From assembly GCA_964639325.1 (NCBI GenBank), contig CAZXDO010000019.1:1-14166 (forward strand): a stretch of DNA of 14,166 nucleotides. The letters run 5' to 3'. Shown piece after piece: positions 6,491-13,187 of the stretch. This DNA is from DATGCT01 sp964639325 (GTDB lineage: Bacteria > Patescibacteriota > Minisyncoccia > UBA6257 > GWB1-50-10). The notes beneath the pieces are model-generated. The model made no database searches. It worked only from the letters and a program-made list of their open reading frames with translations, and was not told where the DNA came from. Each line of letters begins with the position of its first letter. The first letter of the stretch is position 1. Position numbers and translations under genes: made by a program.

Positions 6491-6535
6491 ATCCGAACAT
6501 TTATCCAAAAGTGAAGTTCGGATCAATGCTACAAT
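6491..6535 (+). promoter_or_regulatory. Inverted repeat plus extended -10 upstream of 6543 gene
   Basis: ATCCGAAC (6491-6498) and GTTCGGAT (6516-6523) are a perfect 8-bp inverted repeat with a 17-nt spacer. TGCTACAAT (6527-6535), an extended -10 with one mismatch, follows 3 nt later and ends 7 nt before the ATG. The repeat sits where a repressor or activator would act, or could form a hairpin if transcribed from further up. Confidence 0.4.
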
Positions 6536-6542
6536 AAATTTA

Positions 6543-7511
6543 ATGAATAAGAAAAAGATTTATTACTCTGGTATTTTAGTGATCAGTGTCCTTTTTTTAT
6601 GGTTTTTCTCTATAATTACTTCTATTAAAATCGGTTCCTATTTTTACAATCAAGGAAATTACTCAAACGCCTTACGTTTCTACAAAATTACCTCCCAATT
6701 GGCTCCATTCTGGAAAAAACCAAATATTAGATTATCAAATACTAAAAAGTTAATAAAAGAAAAAGAAAAACAACCGATAAACAACAGCAAAATAAGATTA
6801 ACTTTCGACAAAGACGTATCGATAATAAACAAAAGAGTTATTAAGACCCAAAAACCTTTTAATAACTACAATGGATACATGTTAGTAGCACTATTAAGAA
6901 ATAACACCGACTACGGAATTCCATTTGTAAAAATTAATAAAATTGAAATGTTAAATAAGGGCAATATTGTGGCTGTAAAAGAAAATCCTTTCAGGGGAGA
7001 TTTTTTCATGGTGGCTAATGGGGAGTTCCCTTTTTATTTTTATTTTATAACTGACGAATATCCAAACCTTACAGTAGATGATTTTAGATTAGAGACCAAC
7101 ATTAGTCCATTCACCCCGACGGAAGATGTTGTTAGATTGGATACTCAAAATCTTAAACGCATACTTGTCAATCAACATCAAAATAAATGGATGTATTACA
7201 AATACTCAATTACTGTAAAGAACCCTTATAAATTCGAGGTAAAAAAAATACACAGAATCTCTATATTAAAGGATGGATTACTGCCCCTAAATCGCTTAGA
7301 TACTATTGAAAGAGTAGTCGTTATAGAAAAGCCCAAACAAAACCAGGAAATAATTAATCTCAATGCAAAAGAAAAAGAAGTTTATTTATCTCTAAAACCC
7401 GGTGAAAGCCGAACTGTAGAATTTGAAATTAAAGTAGAGGAAATATTTAACGGCTATTTCAGCCCTGAAAAAGTTGAACTAACCAATTATTTTACCGGAG
7501 TAAAAGAATAG
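6543..7511 (+). CDS. Membrane-anchored extracytoplasmic protein, unknown
   Basis: The protein has 322 residues from the ATG at 6543. An in-frame GTG 57 nt upstream would add 19 residues, but it lies before the inverted repeat and promoter, so I reject it. A basic start (MNKKKIYY) is followed by one membrane helix (about residues 8-30), then a TPR-like helical pair (YFYNQGNYSNALRFYK). The rest is strand-rich (MLVALLRNNTDYGIPFVKI, YYKYSITVKNPYKFEVKKI, LKPGESRTVEFEIKVEEIF) and resembles two beta-sandwich modules of the FxLYD or Ig-like sort outside the cell. There are no catalytic motifs. It is convergent with the glycosidase gene 25 nt away. No family is assigned. Confidence 0.72.
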   Translation: MNKKKIYYSGILVISVLFLWFFSIITSIKIGSYFYNQGNYSNALRFYKITSQLAPFWKKPNIRLSNTKKLIKEKEKQPINNSKIRLTFDKDVSIINKRVIKTQKPFNNYNGYMLVALLRNNTDYGIPFVKINKIEMLNKGNIVAVKENPFRGDFFMVANGEFPFYFYFITDEYPNLTVDDFRLETNISPFTPTEDVVRLDTQNLKRILVNQHQNKWMYYKYSITVKNPYKFEVKKIHRISILKDGLLPLNRLDTIERVVVIEKPKQNQEIINLNAKEKEVYLSLKPGESRTVEFEIKVEEIFNGYFSPEKVELTNYFTGVKE

Positions 7512-7536
7512 GCTATCATCACATTTGGGTTTCTCG

Positions 7537-8670
7537 TTAATAGTAAAATTCTTTTTTTAGCTTTAGTATTTTCAAAACGCTTCTGTCTATTCTCTCGTGC
7601 GAAATTTCTTTACTATTTACTGCTTCTATTATTGCTTCATATGCTTCTACCTGCTTCTCTGGCGTGCTGGAATAGAGTAAAATATCATTTCCCGCTTTAA
7701 CTGCTTCAACGGCAGACTCGGCAACAGAGTAATTATCCAAGATTGCACCCATTTCCATATCATCAGTTATCACCAATCCTTTAAACTCCAAATCACCTCT
7801 TAATAACCCTTCTATAAAAACACCAGATAAAGAAGCAGGCTGGGAATCAATCTTGGAGTATAAAATGTGTCCCACCATAATTACTTTTGGTTCCACTTTA
7901 TTTATTACCTCCTCAAAGGGCTTAATTCTCTTTTTCAGTTCTTCCTTTTCTAAATTGCTTTTGGGAAGTTCATTATGGGAGTCAGGAGAACTATCAGTAT
8001 GACCTGGAAAATGTTTAGGAACTGACACAATACCCCCATCATAATAACCTTTAATCATCTGAGAGCCTAGTTCTCCTATTTGATCTAGCTTTACACTAAA
8101 AGTTCTTTTAAAAAGGAAATTCTCAGGATTTGTTATGTGGTCTAAAACTGGAGAGTAATTAACGTAAATGCCCAGTTTTTTTAATTCTACGGCTCTTTTA
8201 TTAGCTATAGAATAAGCGTCTTCGACAGACCTTATTTCGCTTTGGGGGACGTTCTCTGTATCTAAAAATTCAACTCTTGATACAGCCCCCCCTTCCTGAT
8301 CAGTAGAAATCAACAGAGGAATCCCTAACCCGGTTTTTAAAGATCTATTCTGAAGAGAATCAACTAATTTTATTGTTTGTTCCTTATTTTTCAAATTATA
8401 ATTTAACAACACCACTCCTCCAACATTTCTTTCATCAATCATTTTGTTTATATAGTAATCAGGTTCCTCACCCCAAAAACCAACCATTAACATCTGTCCA
8501 ATCTTGTCTTCTAACGTCATTTTATTTAACATTTCTGAAGCAGTGAGATTTTCTAACTGAGGCTGCCCCTTACTAATTCTCTTTCTATTGATAAAAATCT
8601 TAAATGTCGATACTACAAGAACAAGTAAGATAAGGCTGATTAATAATGTTTTCTTTTCAATACGTTTCAT
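7537..8670 (-). CDS. Glycoside hydrolase family 3, NagZ-like beta-N-acetylhexosaminidase
   Basis: A 377-residue protein with an N-terminal membrane anchor or signal (residues 8-27) and a single GH3 barrel. Family motifs are in order: LEDKIGQMLMVGF (53-65), STDQEGGAVSRV (122-133), the strongly diagnostic KHFPGHTDSSPDSH (219-232), whose Asp230-Ser-His232 is the NagZ acid/base dyad, MVGHILY (265-271), and ITDDMEMGAI (301-310) with nucleophile Asp303. NagZ-type enzymes remove GlcNAc from muropeptides or other beta-N-acetylglucosaminides by double displacement. The anchor means it acts at the outer face of the membrane, as in Gram-positive types, not in the cytoplasm. It is codirectional with the small HTH gene upstream (33-nt gap) and may share its promoter. 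Confidence 0.92.
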   Translation of the reverse strand: MKRIEKKTLLISLILLVLVVSTFKIFINRKRISKGQPQLENLTASEMLNKMTLEDKIGQMLMVGFWGEEPDYYINKMIDERNVGGVVLLNYNLKNKEQTIKLVDSLQNRSLKTGLGIPLLISTDQEGGAVSRVEFLDTENVPQSEIRSVEDAYSIANKRAVELKKLGIYVNYSPVLDHITNPENFLFKRTFSVKLDQIGELGSQMIKGYYDGGIVSVPKHFPGHTDSSPDSHNELPKSNLEKEELKKRIKPFEEVINKVEPKVIMVGHILYSKIDSQPASLSGVFIEGLLRGDLEFKGLVITDDMEMGAILDNYSVAESAVEAVKAGNDILLYSSTPEKQVEAYEAIIEAVNSKEISHERIDRSVLKILKLKKEFYY

Positions 8671-8703
8671 AAAAATTTAGTTATGTATTGAGAAGTATCT
8701 AAT

Positions 8704-8901
8704 TTATTCATTTTTATCGTTAATAAATTTTTTAATGTCTTCAAGCCGATACCGTCTATCGCCACGCTTGCTGATAATCAGGGGCTTAAGTTTTCCACTC
8801 CTGTCCCACCTTCTTAAAGTGGCAGTGTGAACACTAAGCATATCGGCAGCTTCGTTTATCCCCACTAATAGCTTGGGTGGGTTGTTTTTCTTCTTGCTCA
8901 T
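8704..8901 (-). CDS. MerR/excisionase-like winged-helix DNA-binding protein
   Basis: A 65-residue protein, nearly all one DNA-binding domain: GINEAADMLSVHTATLRRWDRSGKL (14-38) followed by the wing RGDRRYRLEDIKKFI. This is the HTH_17/MerR N-terminal pattern found in phage excisionases and in the N-terminus of IS607-type recombinases. It has no effector domain. It is divergent from the sigma-like gene, across a 62-nt AT-rich gap. By size and setting it may be the recombination directionality factor of the element that carries the serine recombinase, or a small repressor of the divergent promoters. Confidence 0.78.
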   Translation of the reverse strand: MSKKKNNPPKLLVGINEAADMLSVHTATLRRWDRSGKLKPLIISKRGDRRYRLEDIKKFINDKNE

Positions 8902-8931
8902 TTTCTAACTAAATTTGTTTAATTATGCTAA

Positions 8932-8960
8932 ATTATACATAAAATAAGTATTATCAGCAA
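8932..8960 (-). promoter_or_regulatory. Promoter for the MerR-like gene in the divergent intergenic region
   Basis: On the minus strand TTGCTG (8960-8955) and a perfect TATAAT (8937-8932) are 17 nt apart; the leader would be about 24 nt. In the other direction TATTAT (8949-8954) lies 9 nt before the sigma-like gene's ATG and may give a leaderless transcript. The two promoters would overlap, so they may be co-regulated. Confidence 0.45.
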
Positions 8961-8963
8961 TAA

Positions 8964-10217
8964 ATGAATAAAAATAAGAATAGGATTTTATCAGATTTCA
9001 ACCCTACATTATGGAATCAGGCAGAGGAAGAAGAACTCCGTCTTCAAGAGAAAACCAACCGTTGGTGTTCTTCGAAAGTTAAATATTTATCTAAAAAACT
9101 TATTGAGCTTAAAAAGGAGCTTGGTAAAAACACTAAGAAAGAAAAAGAATATTACAAGTTGCGAGACGAGCTTATTGACTTGTGCCAGACAGGCTTCTTT
9201 AAGCTTGGATTATCAACTAAGGATAAAAATTGGGTATGGGACGGACTTCTCTGTTTGTCAAGCCTCTACGATAATCTAATCACGCGCATTGTTAAAGGTT
9301 TCGTTATCAAATACGACAACCAAATAGATTTTGATGAAGCAAAAAGCTACGCCCAGCAGCTATTTTGGAGGTTAATCACCGGAGATACGCCTTGGGCTAT
9401 TGAAGCATTTGCTAATCAAGAAAAGCCGTCTCACGAAACAAAGGCTGCTCTTTCAAATATACAAATGCATAAAACAAAAAAAGAGGTTCAATCAAACTTA
9501 AACCAGTTTATCGAAATTCTCAAGGAATTAAATTTTCACCCCGAAGACTTAAAGCTCGTAAAGTTTCTTTTTAAAAAAGACATTAAACATTTCAGCGAAT
9601 GGATTAATCAACCAGTGCTCTCTTTTCCTGACTGGGTAAGGGCAGTTATTAATCGCCAAATAAAACTAAGACAAGATAGGCTATCTTTAAAGCTCATCAA
9701 AAACCAAAAACAAGTAAACAAATACCAGCGAGATATAGCAAAATTACAAAAAATTATCAAAGAGGAGAGCTCGCTTTATGCTCTTATTAAGAATAATGTT
9801 TTATTTTTTGAAAAAGAGTATGAAAAGTATAAGAAGAGCTGCTACAAGGAAGAGAAATACGAAAACGGGAGAGGAATATACTTCACTACCTACATAAACG
9901 AATACCTTGCTCTTAGACTTAGTGATTTATATAAAAGAAAAGAACTAAAAATAAGGCCTCTAGTTTCATTGGAAAAACATAAAGACTGGGATAGCTCAAA
10001 GCAAAATCAAAGCTATTCTTCCATAAACACCAAAGATTATATTAAAAAAATAAGAGCTGTATTAACCCCGAGGGAAAATGATGTCTTTAGTTTAATGCTA
10101 AACGAGTTCCGGGGTGTTGATATCGCCAAAAGACTTTCGATAAGCAAAGGAAGGGTATCTCAACTAGTTACGAATATCCGACGCAAGGCAAAAGAAATAG
10201 ATTTTCCCCTAATATAA
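8964..10217 (+). CDS. Large helical protein with sigma-70 region 4-like C-terminus
   Basis: A 417-residue, lysine-rich, almost all-helical protein. The last 50 residues (366-412) are a clear sigma-70 region 4/LuxR-type HTH: LTPRENDVFSLML, then GVDIAKRLSISKGRVSQLV and NIRRKAKEI. Before it, YFTTYINEYLALRLSDLYKRKE (306-327) resembles sigma region 2/3 sequences (F.TYl...l..rl.D..Rk). Residues 230-300 look like a coiled coil. The first 200 residues have no recognised domain. Sigma-like proteins of this kind could direct RNA polymerase to the element's own promoters. It is much longer than ECF sigma factors and lacks a convincing region 2 -10 recognition motif, so it may instead be a DNA-binding regulator. 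Confidence 0.72.
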   Translation: MNKNKNRILSDFNPTLWNQAEEEELRLQEKTNRWCSSKVKYLSKKLIELKKELGKNTKKEKEYYKLRDELIDLCQTGFFKLGLSTKDKNWVWDGLLCLSSLYDNLITRIVKGFVIKYDNQIDFDEAKSYAQQLFWRLITGDTPWAIEAFANQEKPSHETKAALSNIQMHKTKKEVQSNLNQFIEILKELNFHPEDLKLVKFLFKKDIKHFSEWINQPVLSFPDWVRAVINRQIKLRQDRLSLKLIKNQKQVNKYQRDIAKLQKIIKEESSLYALIKNNVLFFEKEYEKYKKSCYKEEKYENGRGIYFTTYINEYLALRLSDLYKRKELKIRPLVSLEKHKDWDSSKQNQSYSSINTKDYIKKIRAVLTPRENDVFSLMLNEFRGVDIAKRLSISKGRVSQLVTNIRRKAKEIDFPLI

Positions 10218-10276
10218 AAGCCCATTTCCCCCTTTTCACTTTCCCACGCCCTAAACTTTTATGTGAGCAGCTTCGA

Positions 10277-10292
10277 CTCTCATTATAGAGAG
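10277..10292. repeat. Short inverted repeat, operator-like
   Basis: CTCTC and GAGAG flank ATTATA (10277-10292), just before the small gene at 10308. The AT core could be part of a -10 box, so this may be an operator overlapping a promoter. The stem is short and could be chance. Confidence 0.25.
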
Positions 10293-10307
10293 GGAAAAAC
10301 TACTAGT

Positions 10308-10469
10308 ATGGAAAAAACCAACAAAAACAATAGCGAAACAAAAGAGCCTGTAGACTTACTTGAAAAAGCAGCTGAAGCTTGGGTTAGATTGTGCCTATTC
10401 CATATTCAACACAAAAAACAATTAGCCAATCAGCATAAAAATAAAAAATATGAACAACAAACAACCTAA
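10308..10469 (+). CDS. Small charged protein, unknown
   Basis: The protein has 53 residues from the ATG at 10308; an upstream in-frame GTG at 10263 would add 15 residues of poor composition. It is strongly polar, with one amphipathic helix (DLLEKAAEAWVRLCLFHIQHKKQ) and a Lys/Gln/Asn tail. Its 3' end overlaps the next gene by 20 nt in another frame, typical of phage-like compact packing. No family is recognised. Confidence 0.5.
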   Translation: MEKTNKNNSETKEPVDLLEKAAEAWVRLCLFHIQHKKQLANQHKNKKYEQQTT

Positions 10470-10719
10470 ACCAGTTTTTTCTACTGATAATTTTTGCCTC
10501 GCAGTTAGCCTCAAGGCTAAGGGGTGTAAGTTACAACACATCTCCAAGGATAATCCTCGGCACGCTATATTCCATTTTGAAGATACGCCAGAGAGAGAAA
10601 GGCTAACCCAAGATTTTTGGGACGGAAAAACCTTAATTGAACCACGACTATATAACACCACTCAGAAAGAGCTTAAAACATTACTTTACGACAATAGCTA
10701 TCCAACAAAGATAACCTAG
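10450..10719 (+). CDS. DUF5659-like small protein
   Basis: An 89-residue protein with the pattern I associate with DUF5659: FSTDNFCLAVSLKAKGCKL near the start, a strand AIFHFEDT, then LTQDFWDGKTLIEPRLYN and a terminal helix LKTLLYD. Such proteins turn up on mobile elements and plasmids; no biochemical role is known to me. It overlaps the previous gene and is followed after 25 nt by the SpoVG-like gene, so it belongs to the accessory operon of the element. Confidence 0.7.
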   Translation: MNNKQPKPVFSTDNFCLAVSLKAKGCKLQHISKDNPRHAIFHFEDTPERERLTQDFWDGKTLIEPRLYNTTQKELKTLLYDNSYPTKIT

Positions 10720-10744
10720 GTATATTCAAAAAATAAAAATAAAT

Positions 10745-11116
10745 ATGAATGAGTTATTAGAAATAGCAACCATAAAATTAGAGATTAAAATGCAGGGTTT
10801 TTTCTTAGCCAAAGTAACTTTAAACTGGCGAGACGCTTTTGAAGTCAGGTTCCTTCGGCTTTGCCGATCAAAAGAAGGAAATTTGTGGCTTCAGGCACCT
10901 AAATTAAGAGACCAAGGCTGGGCTGTATGTTTTGCTGTGGTAGAAAAAGATGAATGGCGAGAATTAGCCAAAAAGGTAATTGAACAGTTCAAGGTGGAAT
11001 TAAAAGAAAAAATTAACGAAGGGGTATACGCTCCGTCAATTTTAAAGAATATTGAGGAAGCTGAAGAGGAAGACATAAGCATTGATGATATACCTGAAAA
11101 TTTAGGGAAAACATAG
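10745..11116 (+). CDS. SpoVG-like small protein
   Basis: A 123-residue protein. Residues 20-75 (VTLNWRDAFEVRFLRLCRSKEGNLWLQAP, then GWAVCFAVV.KDEWREL) follow the SpoVG-type layout: a strand, a short recognition segment, a strand giving L...P, and a helix VIEQFKVELKEK. SpoVG is a small nucleic-acid-binding regulator; homologues are common on phages and mobile elements. The C-terminal 40 residues are acidic (EEAEEEDISIDDIPE). The family call is by pattern only and moderate. Confidence 0.6.
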   Translation: MNELLEIATIKLEIKMQGFFLAKVTLNWRDAFEVRFLRLCRSKEGNLWLQAPKLRDQGWAVCFAVVEKDEWRELAKKVIEQFKVELKEKINEGVYAPSILKNIEEAEEEDISIDDIPENLGKT

Positions 11117-11147
11117 GTTAACAAGATTTATACTTATAAAAACTAAT

Positions 11148-11165
11148 AGTAACTATATAGTTACT
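11148..11165. promoter_or_regulatory. Perfect 18-bp palindrome, operator candidate
   Basis: AGTAACTATATAGTTACT is its own reverse complement and lies 17 nt before the HTH gene at 11183. A further half-site AGTAAC occurs at 11176-11181, next to the start codon. The arrangement of a full site plus a half site suggests a dimeric repressor, possibly the HTH protein encoded just downstream or the MerR-like protein. Confidence 0.5.
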
Positions 11166-11182
11166 TGTGAATATGAGTAACC

Positions 11183-11518
11183 ATGAAGACTATGAAAAAA
11201 ATAAAAATTGACTGGCTGAAGGCAAAAAGAGAGTTTTTACTTGACTATTCAATGTCATTAAAAGACATCGCTGATAAATACGGATTTAGCTACAGTAAGA
11301 TTAAAAAAGTATCAGCGAGCAGAGAATGGCACAAAGACAAAAAGAGGATCCAAAATTTTATCTCAGATGCCTTAATGACAGAGGTTGAAAATAATATAGA
11401 AGAGCAATTTCAAGAATTAACAAAAGAGATTAAGCCTTCTCTTGGGGAAAAAGCCCAAAAAGCAATAGACAGAATGTATAAACAAGTTGCAAAGTTAACT
11501 GTTCCATATGAACCATAA
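11183..11518 (+). CDS. Terminase-small-subunit-like helix-turn-helix protein
   Basis: A 111-residue protein. Residues 8-52 follow the phage terminase small subunit/transposase HTH pattern: DWLKAKREFLLDYSMSLKDIADKYGFSYSKIKKVSASREWHKDK (shown in outline; key residues Trp11, Leu26, Ile29, Tyr33, Trp49). The remainder is charged and helical, ending KAIDRMYKQVAKLTVPYEP. In phages this protein binds packaging DNA beside the large subunit. No large terminase is in the window, so here it may be a plain regulator. The palindrome just upstream could be its own operator. Confidence 0.65.
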   Translation: MKTMKKIKIDWLKAKREFLLDYSMSLKDIADKYGFSYSKIKKVSASREWHKDKKRIQNFISDALMTEVENNIEEQFQELTKEIKPSLGEKAQKAIDRMYKQVAKLTVPYEP

Positions 11519-11590
11519 AGATAAATTTAGCCTTAAAAAGTGAACTTTAACCTTACTTTTAGGTAACAAAAAATGAGCATTTTAAAACAT

Positions 11591-11644
11591 TTGCTTAATT
11601 AAGTAATATTTATTATAATTAAGTTAAAGTAATGTAGAGAGGGG
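11591..11644 (+). promoter_or_regulatory. Promoter, repeated half-sites and strong ribosome binding site of the recombinase
   Basis: TTGCTT (11591-11596) and a perfect TATAAT (11614-11619) are exactly 17 nt apart. AATTAAGT occurs at 11597-11604 and again at 11617-11624, 20 nt or two helical turns apart, straddling the promoter as operator half-sites might. GAGAGGGG (11637-11644) is a strong Shine-Dalgarno sequence 7 nt before the ATG at 11652, the only clear one in the window. Confidence 0.65.
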
Positions 11645-11651
11645 TAAAAAA

Positions 11652-13187
11652 ATGAAAAATTGTTTTATCTATATAAGGGTTTCAACCGATGAGCAGGCGA
11701 CTGAGGGCTACTCTCTGGACAACCAAAAGCGAGCTTGTAGAGAATACGCAGTAAGTAAAGGATATCACCCAAAAGAAATATTTATCGATGATGGCAAGTC
11801 TGGCAGAACTGCTAATCGACCTGAATTTCAAGAAATGTTAAAAAAGCTCAAAAACAAAAAGGCTGACTGCGTAATAATCTACAAAATTGACCGTTTTGCT
11901 CGAAATATTACTGATTTTTCAAGGATAAGAAAAGAATTTATTGAAGCTGGGATAGAATTTCACTCGGTTATCGAGGGCGATTTAAGCAATGGCTCAAGCC
12001 TTATCGCTAATATCTTTGCTTCAGTTGCTGAATGGGAGTCGGAAGTCAACGCTAAGCGCACTAGTGACGCCCTAGAACAAAAATTTAGGGCTGGCTGGCA
12101 ACCTACCCCTCCTCCGATTGGCTACCGAAGCGTAGGCGGAGAAAGAGAAAAGAAAACTTGCGAGCCCGACCCCTACACCGCCCCGATTATAAGAGAACTT
12201 TTTGAGTTATACGCTACAGGCAGTTATTCTCTCCTAGAGCTCCAAGATTGGCTAAGCCAGAAAGATATCGTTTCAAAAAATGGGACAACCATTGGACATT
12301 CGGTGATTAATAACATCCTAAAAAATCCCTTTTATTACGGGCTTATTCGCTGGAAAGGGCAATCCAGAACAGGAAGGCATACTCCCATTATCAGTAAAAA
12401 CCTTTTTGATACTTGCCAGTATGTTTTGGCTAAACACCGCAGCTTTTTAATCAGAAAACGAAAACACAACTTTTTACTAAGGGGGTTTATCTTTTGCGAT
12501 GAGTGCGGTCAGCGGTATACCGCTGAATGGCATTATAACGCCCGTAAGCTGAAAAACAGGGGCGGTAGGATTGCCTACTACCACTGCCCTAAATACGACC
12601 GTAACGGTTGCACCGCCCCTTATGTTGAGATGGAAGAAATTGAACGCCAGATTGAAGATGTCTTTAAAACAATGCAGTTTTCGCCGAAATTTATCAACGC
12701 TGTCATTGCGAAAACAAAAGAAGAAATCAGCAATGGCCGACAATATCTTAACTCTCAAAGAATGCAACTTTTAAACAAAAAAACCTCTCTTGAAACAAAA
12801 AGAAACAAGCTTGAAGACGCCCTTTTAGACGAAACCGTTGAACCTGACGCTTATAAAAGACTGCACGCTAAAATCCAGGACAAAATCTACAAAATTAACG
12901 ACAGAATCCAAGACCTGGAAGATAAGAACAATATTGACGTTAACCTGATTGAAGAAGTCTTATCTTTCACCAGACACATTTACCAAACCTACAAAGAAGC
13001 ACCAGCATTTCTCAAACGCCACTATCTGCGGTTCTTCTACGACAAGATATTTATCAGAAACCGCAAAATCGTAAGAACCGAGCCAACCCCGATTTTCGCT
13101 ATACTACGGGAAAATCAGGGGGTTATAATAACGAAGCATCAGCTCCTCGGCTTGGACTTGAACCAAGAACCCTCCGCTTACACTTAA
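11652..13187 (+). CDS. Large serine recombinase (integrase)
   Basis: A 511-residue protein of the large serine recombinase family. Residues 1-150 are the resolvase domain: YIRVSTDEQ with nucleophile Ser11 and Arg9, DDGKSG (46-51), IIYKIDRFAR (75-84) and AKRTSDAL (134-141). Residues 155-265 are the recombinase domain (PIGYR, NILKNPFYYGLIRWKG). A zinc ribbon follows (Cys282, Cys285, Cys312, Cys320), then a coiled coil (about 365-440) that normally controls integration versus excision. It acts on short att sites by double-strand cleavage with 5'-phosphoserine links and 2-nt overlaps. The domain architecture is complete. The last 14 codons and stop lie inside the tRNA-Asn gene on the opposite strand (LLGLDLNQEPSAYT), suggesting the recombinase's own attachment site is there. 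Confidence 0.95.
   Translation: MKNCFIYIRVSTDEQATEGYSLDNQKRACREYAVSKGYHPKEIFIDDGKSGRTANRPEFQEMLKKLKNKKADCVIIYKIDRFARNITDFSRIRKEFIEAGIEFHSVIEGDLSNGSSLIANIFASVAEWESEVNAKRTSDALEQKFRAGWQPTPPPIGYRSVGGEREKKTCEPDPYTAPIIRELFELYATGSYSLLELQDWLSQKDIVSKNGTTIGHSVINNILKNPFYYGLIRWKGQSRTGRHTPIISKNLFDTCQYVLAKHRSFLIRKRKHNFLLRGFIFCDECGQRYTAEWHYNARKLKNRGGRIAYYHCPKYDRNGCTAPYVEMEEIERQIEDVFKTMQFSPKFINAVIAKTKEEISNGRQYLNSQRMQLLNKKTSLETKRNKLEDALLDETVEPDAYKRLHAKIQDKIYKINDRIQDLEDKNNIDVNLIEEVLSFTRHIYQTYKEAPAFLKRHYLRFFYDKIFIRNRKIVRTEPTPIFAILRENQGVIITKHQLLGLDLNQEPSAYT

Larger units (their letters stand above)
8704..13180. mobile_element. Integrated mobile element abutting tRNA-Asn (left end uncertain)
   Basis: The block combines an excisionase-like gene, a sigma-like regulator, phage-type small genes and a large serine recombinase that reads into the 3' half of a tRNA gene. 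Integrase next to a tRNA 3' end is the classic layout for an integrated element. The right limit is placed in the tRNA 3' exon (13143-13180). I found no second copy of that sequence in the window, so the left junction may lie at about 8700, farther left, or outside; 8704 marks only the last gene clearly of this type. No replication or capsid gene is seen, so it may be a satellite or remnant. Confidence 0.45.

Noticed and set aside
6486..6542. GTG start for the membrane protein at 6543
   Set aside because: It would put the inverted repeat and extended -10 inside the coding region and add 19 polar residues before the signal anchor.
10422..10661. 79-codon minus frame
   Set aside because: Antisense to the DUF5659-like gene, which fits a family pattern and operon layout.
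10891..11124. 77-codon minus frame
   Set aside because: Serine-rich mirror of the acidic SpoVG-like C-terminus.
12477..12774. Frames of 96 codons (minus) and 67 codons (plus) within the recombinase
   Set aside because: Shadows of the zinc-ribbon region of the recombinase.
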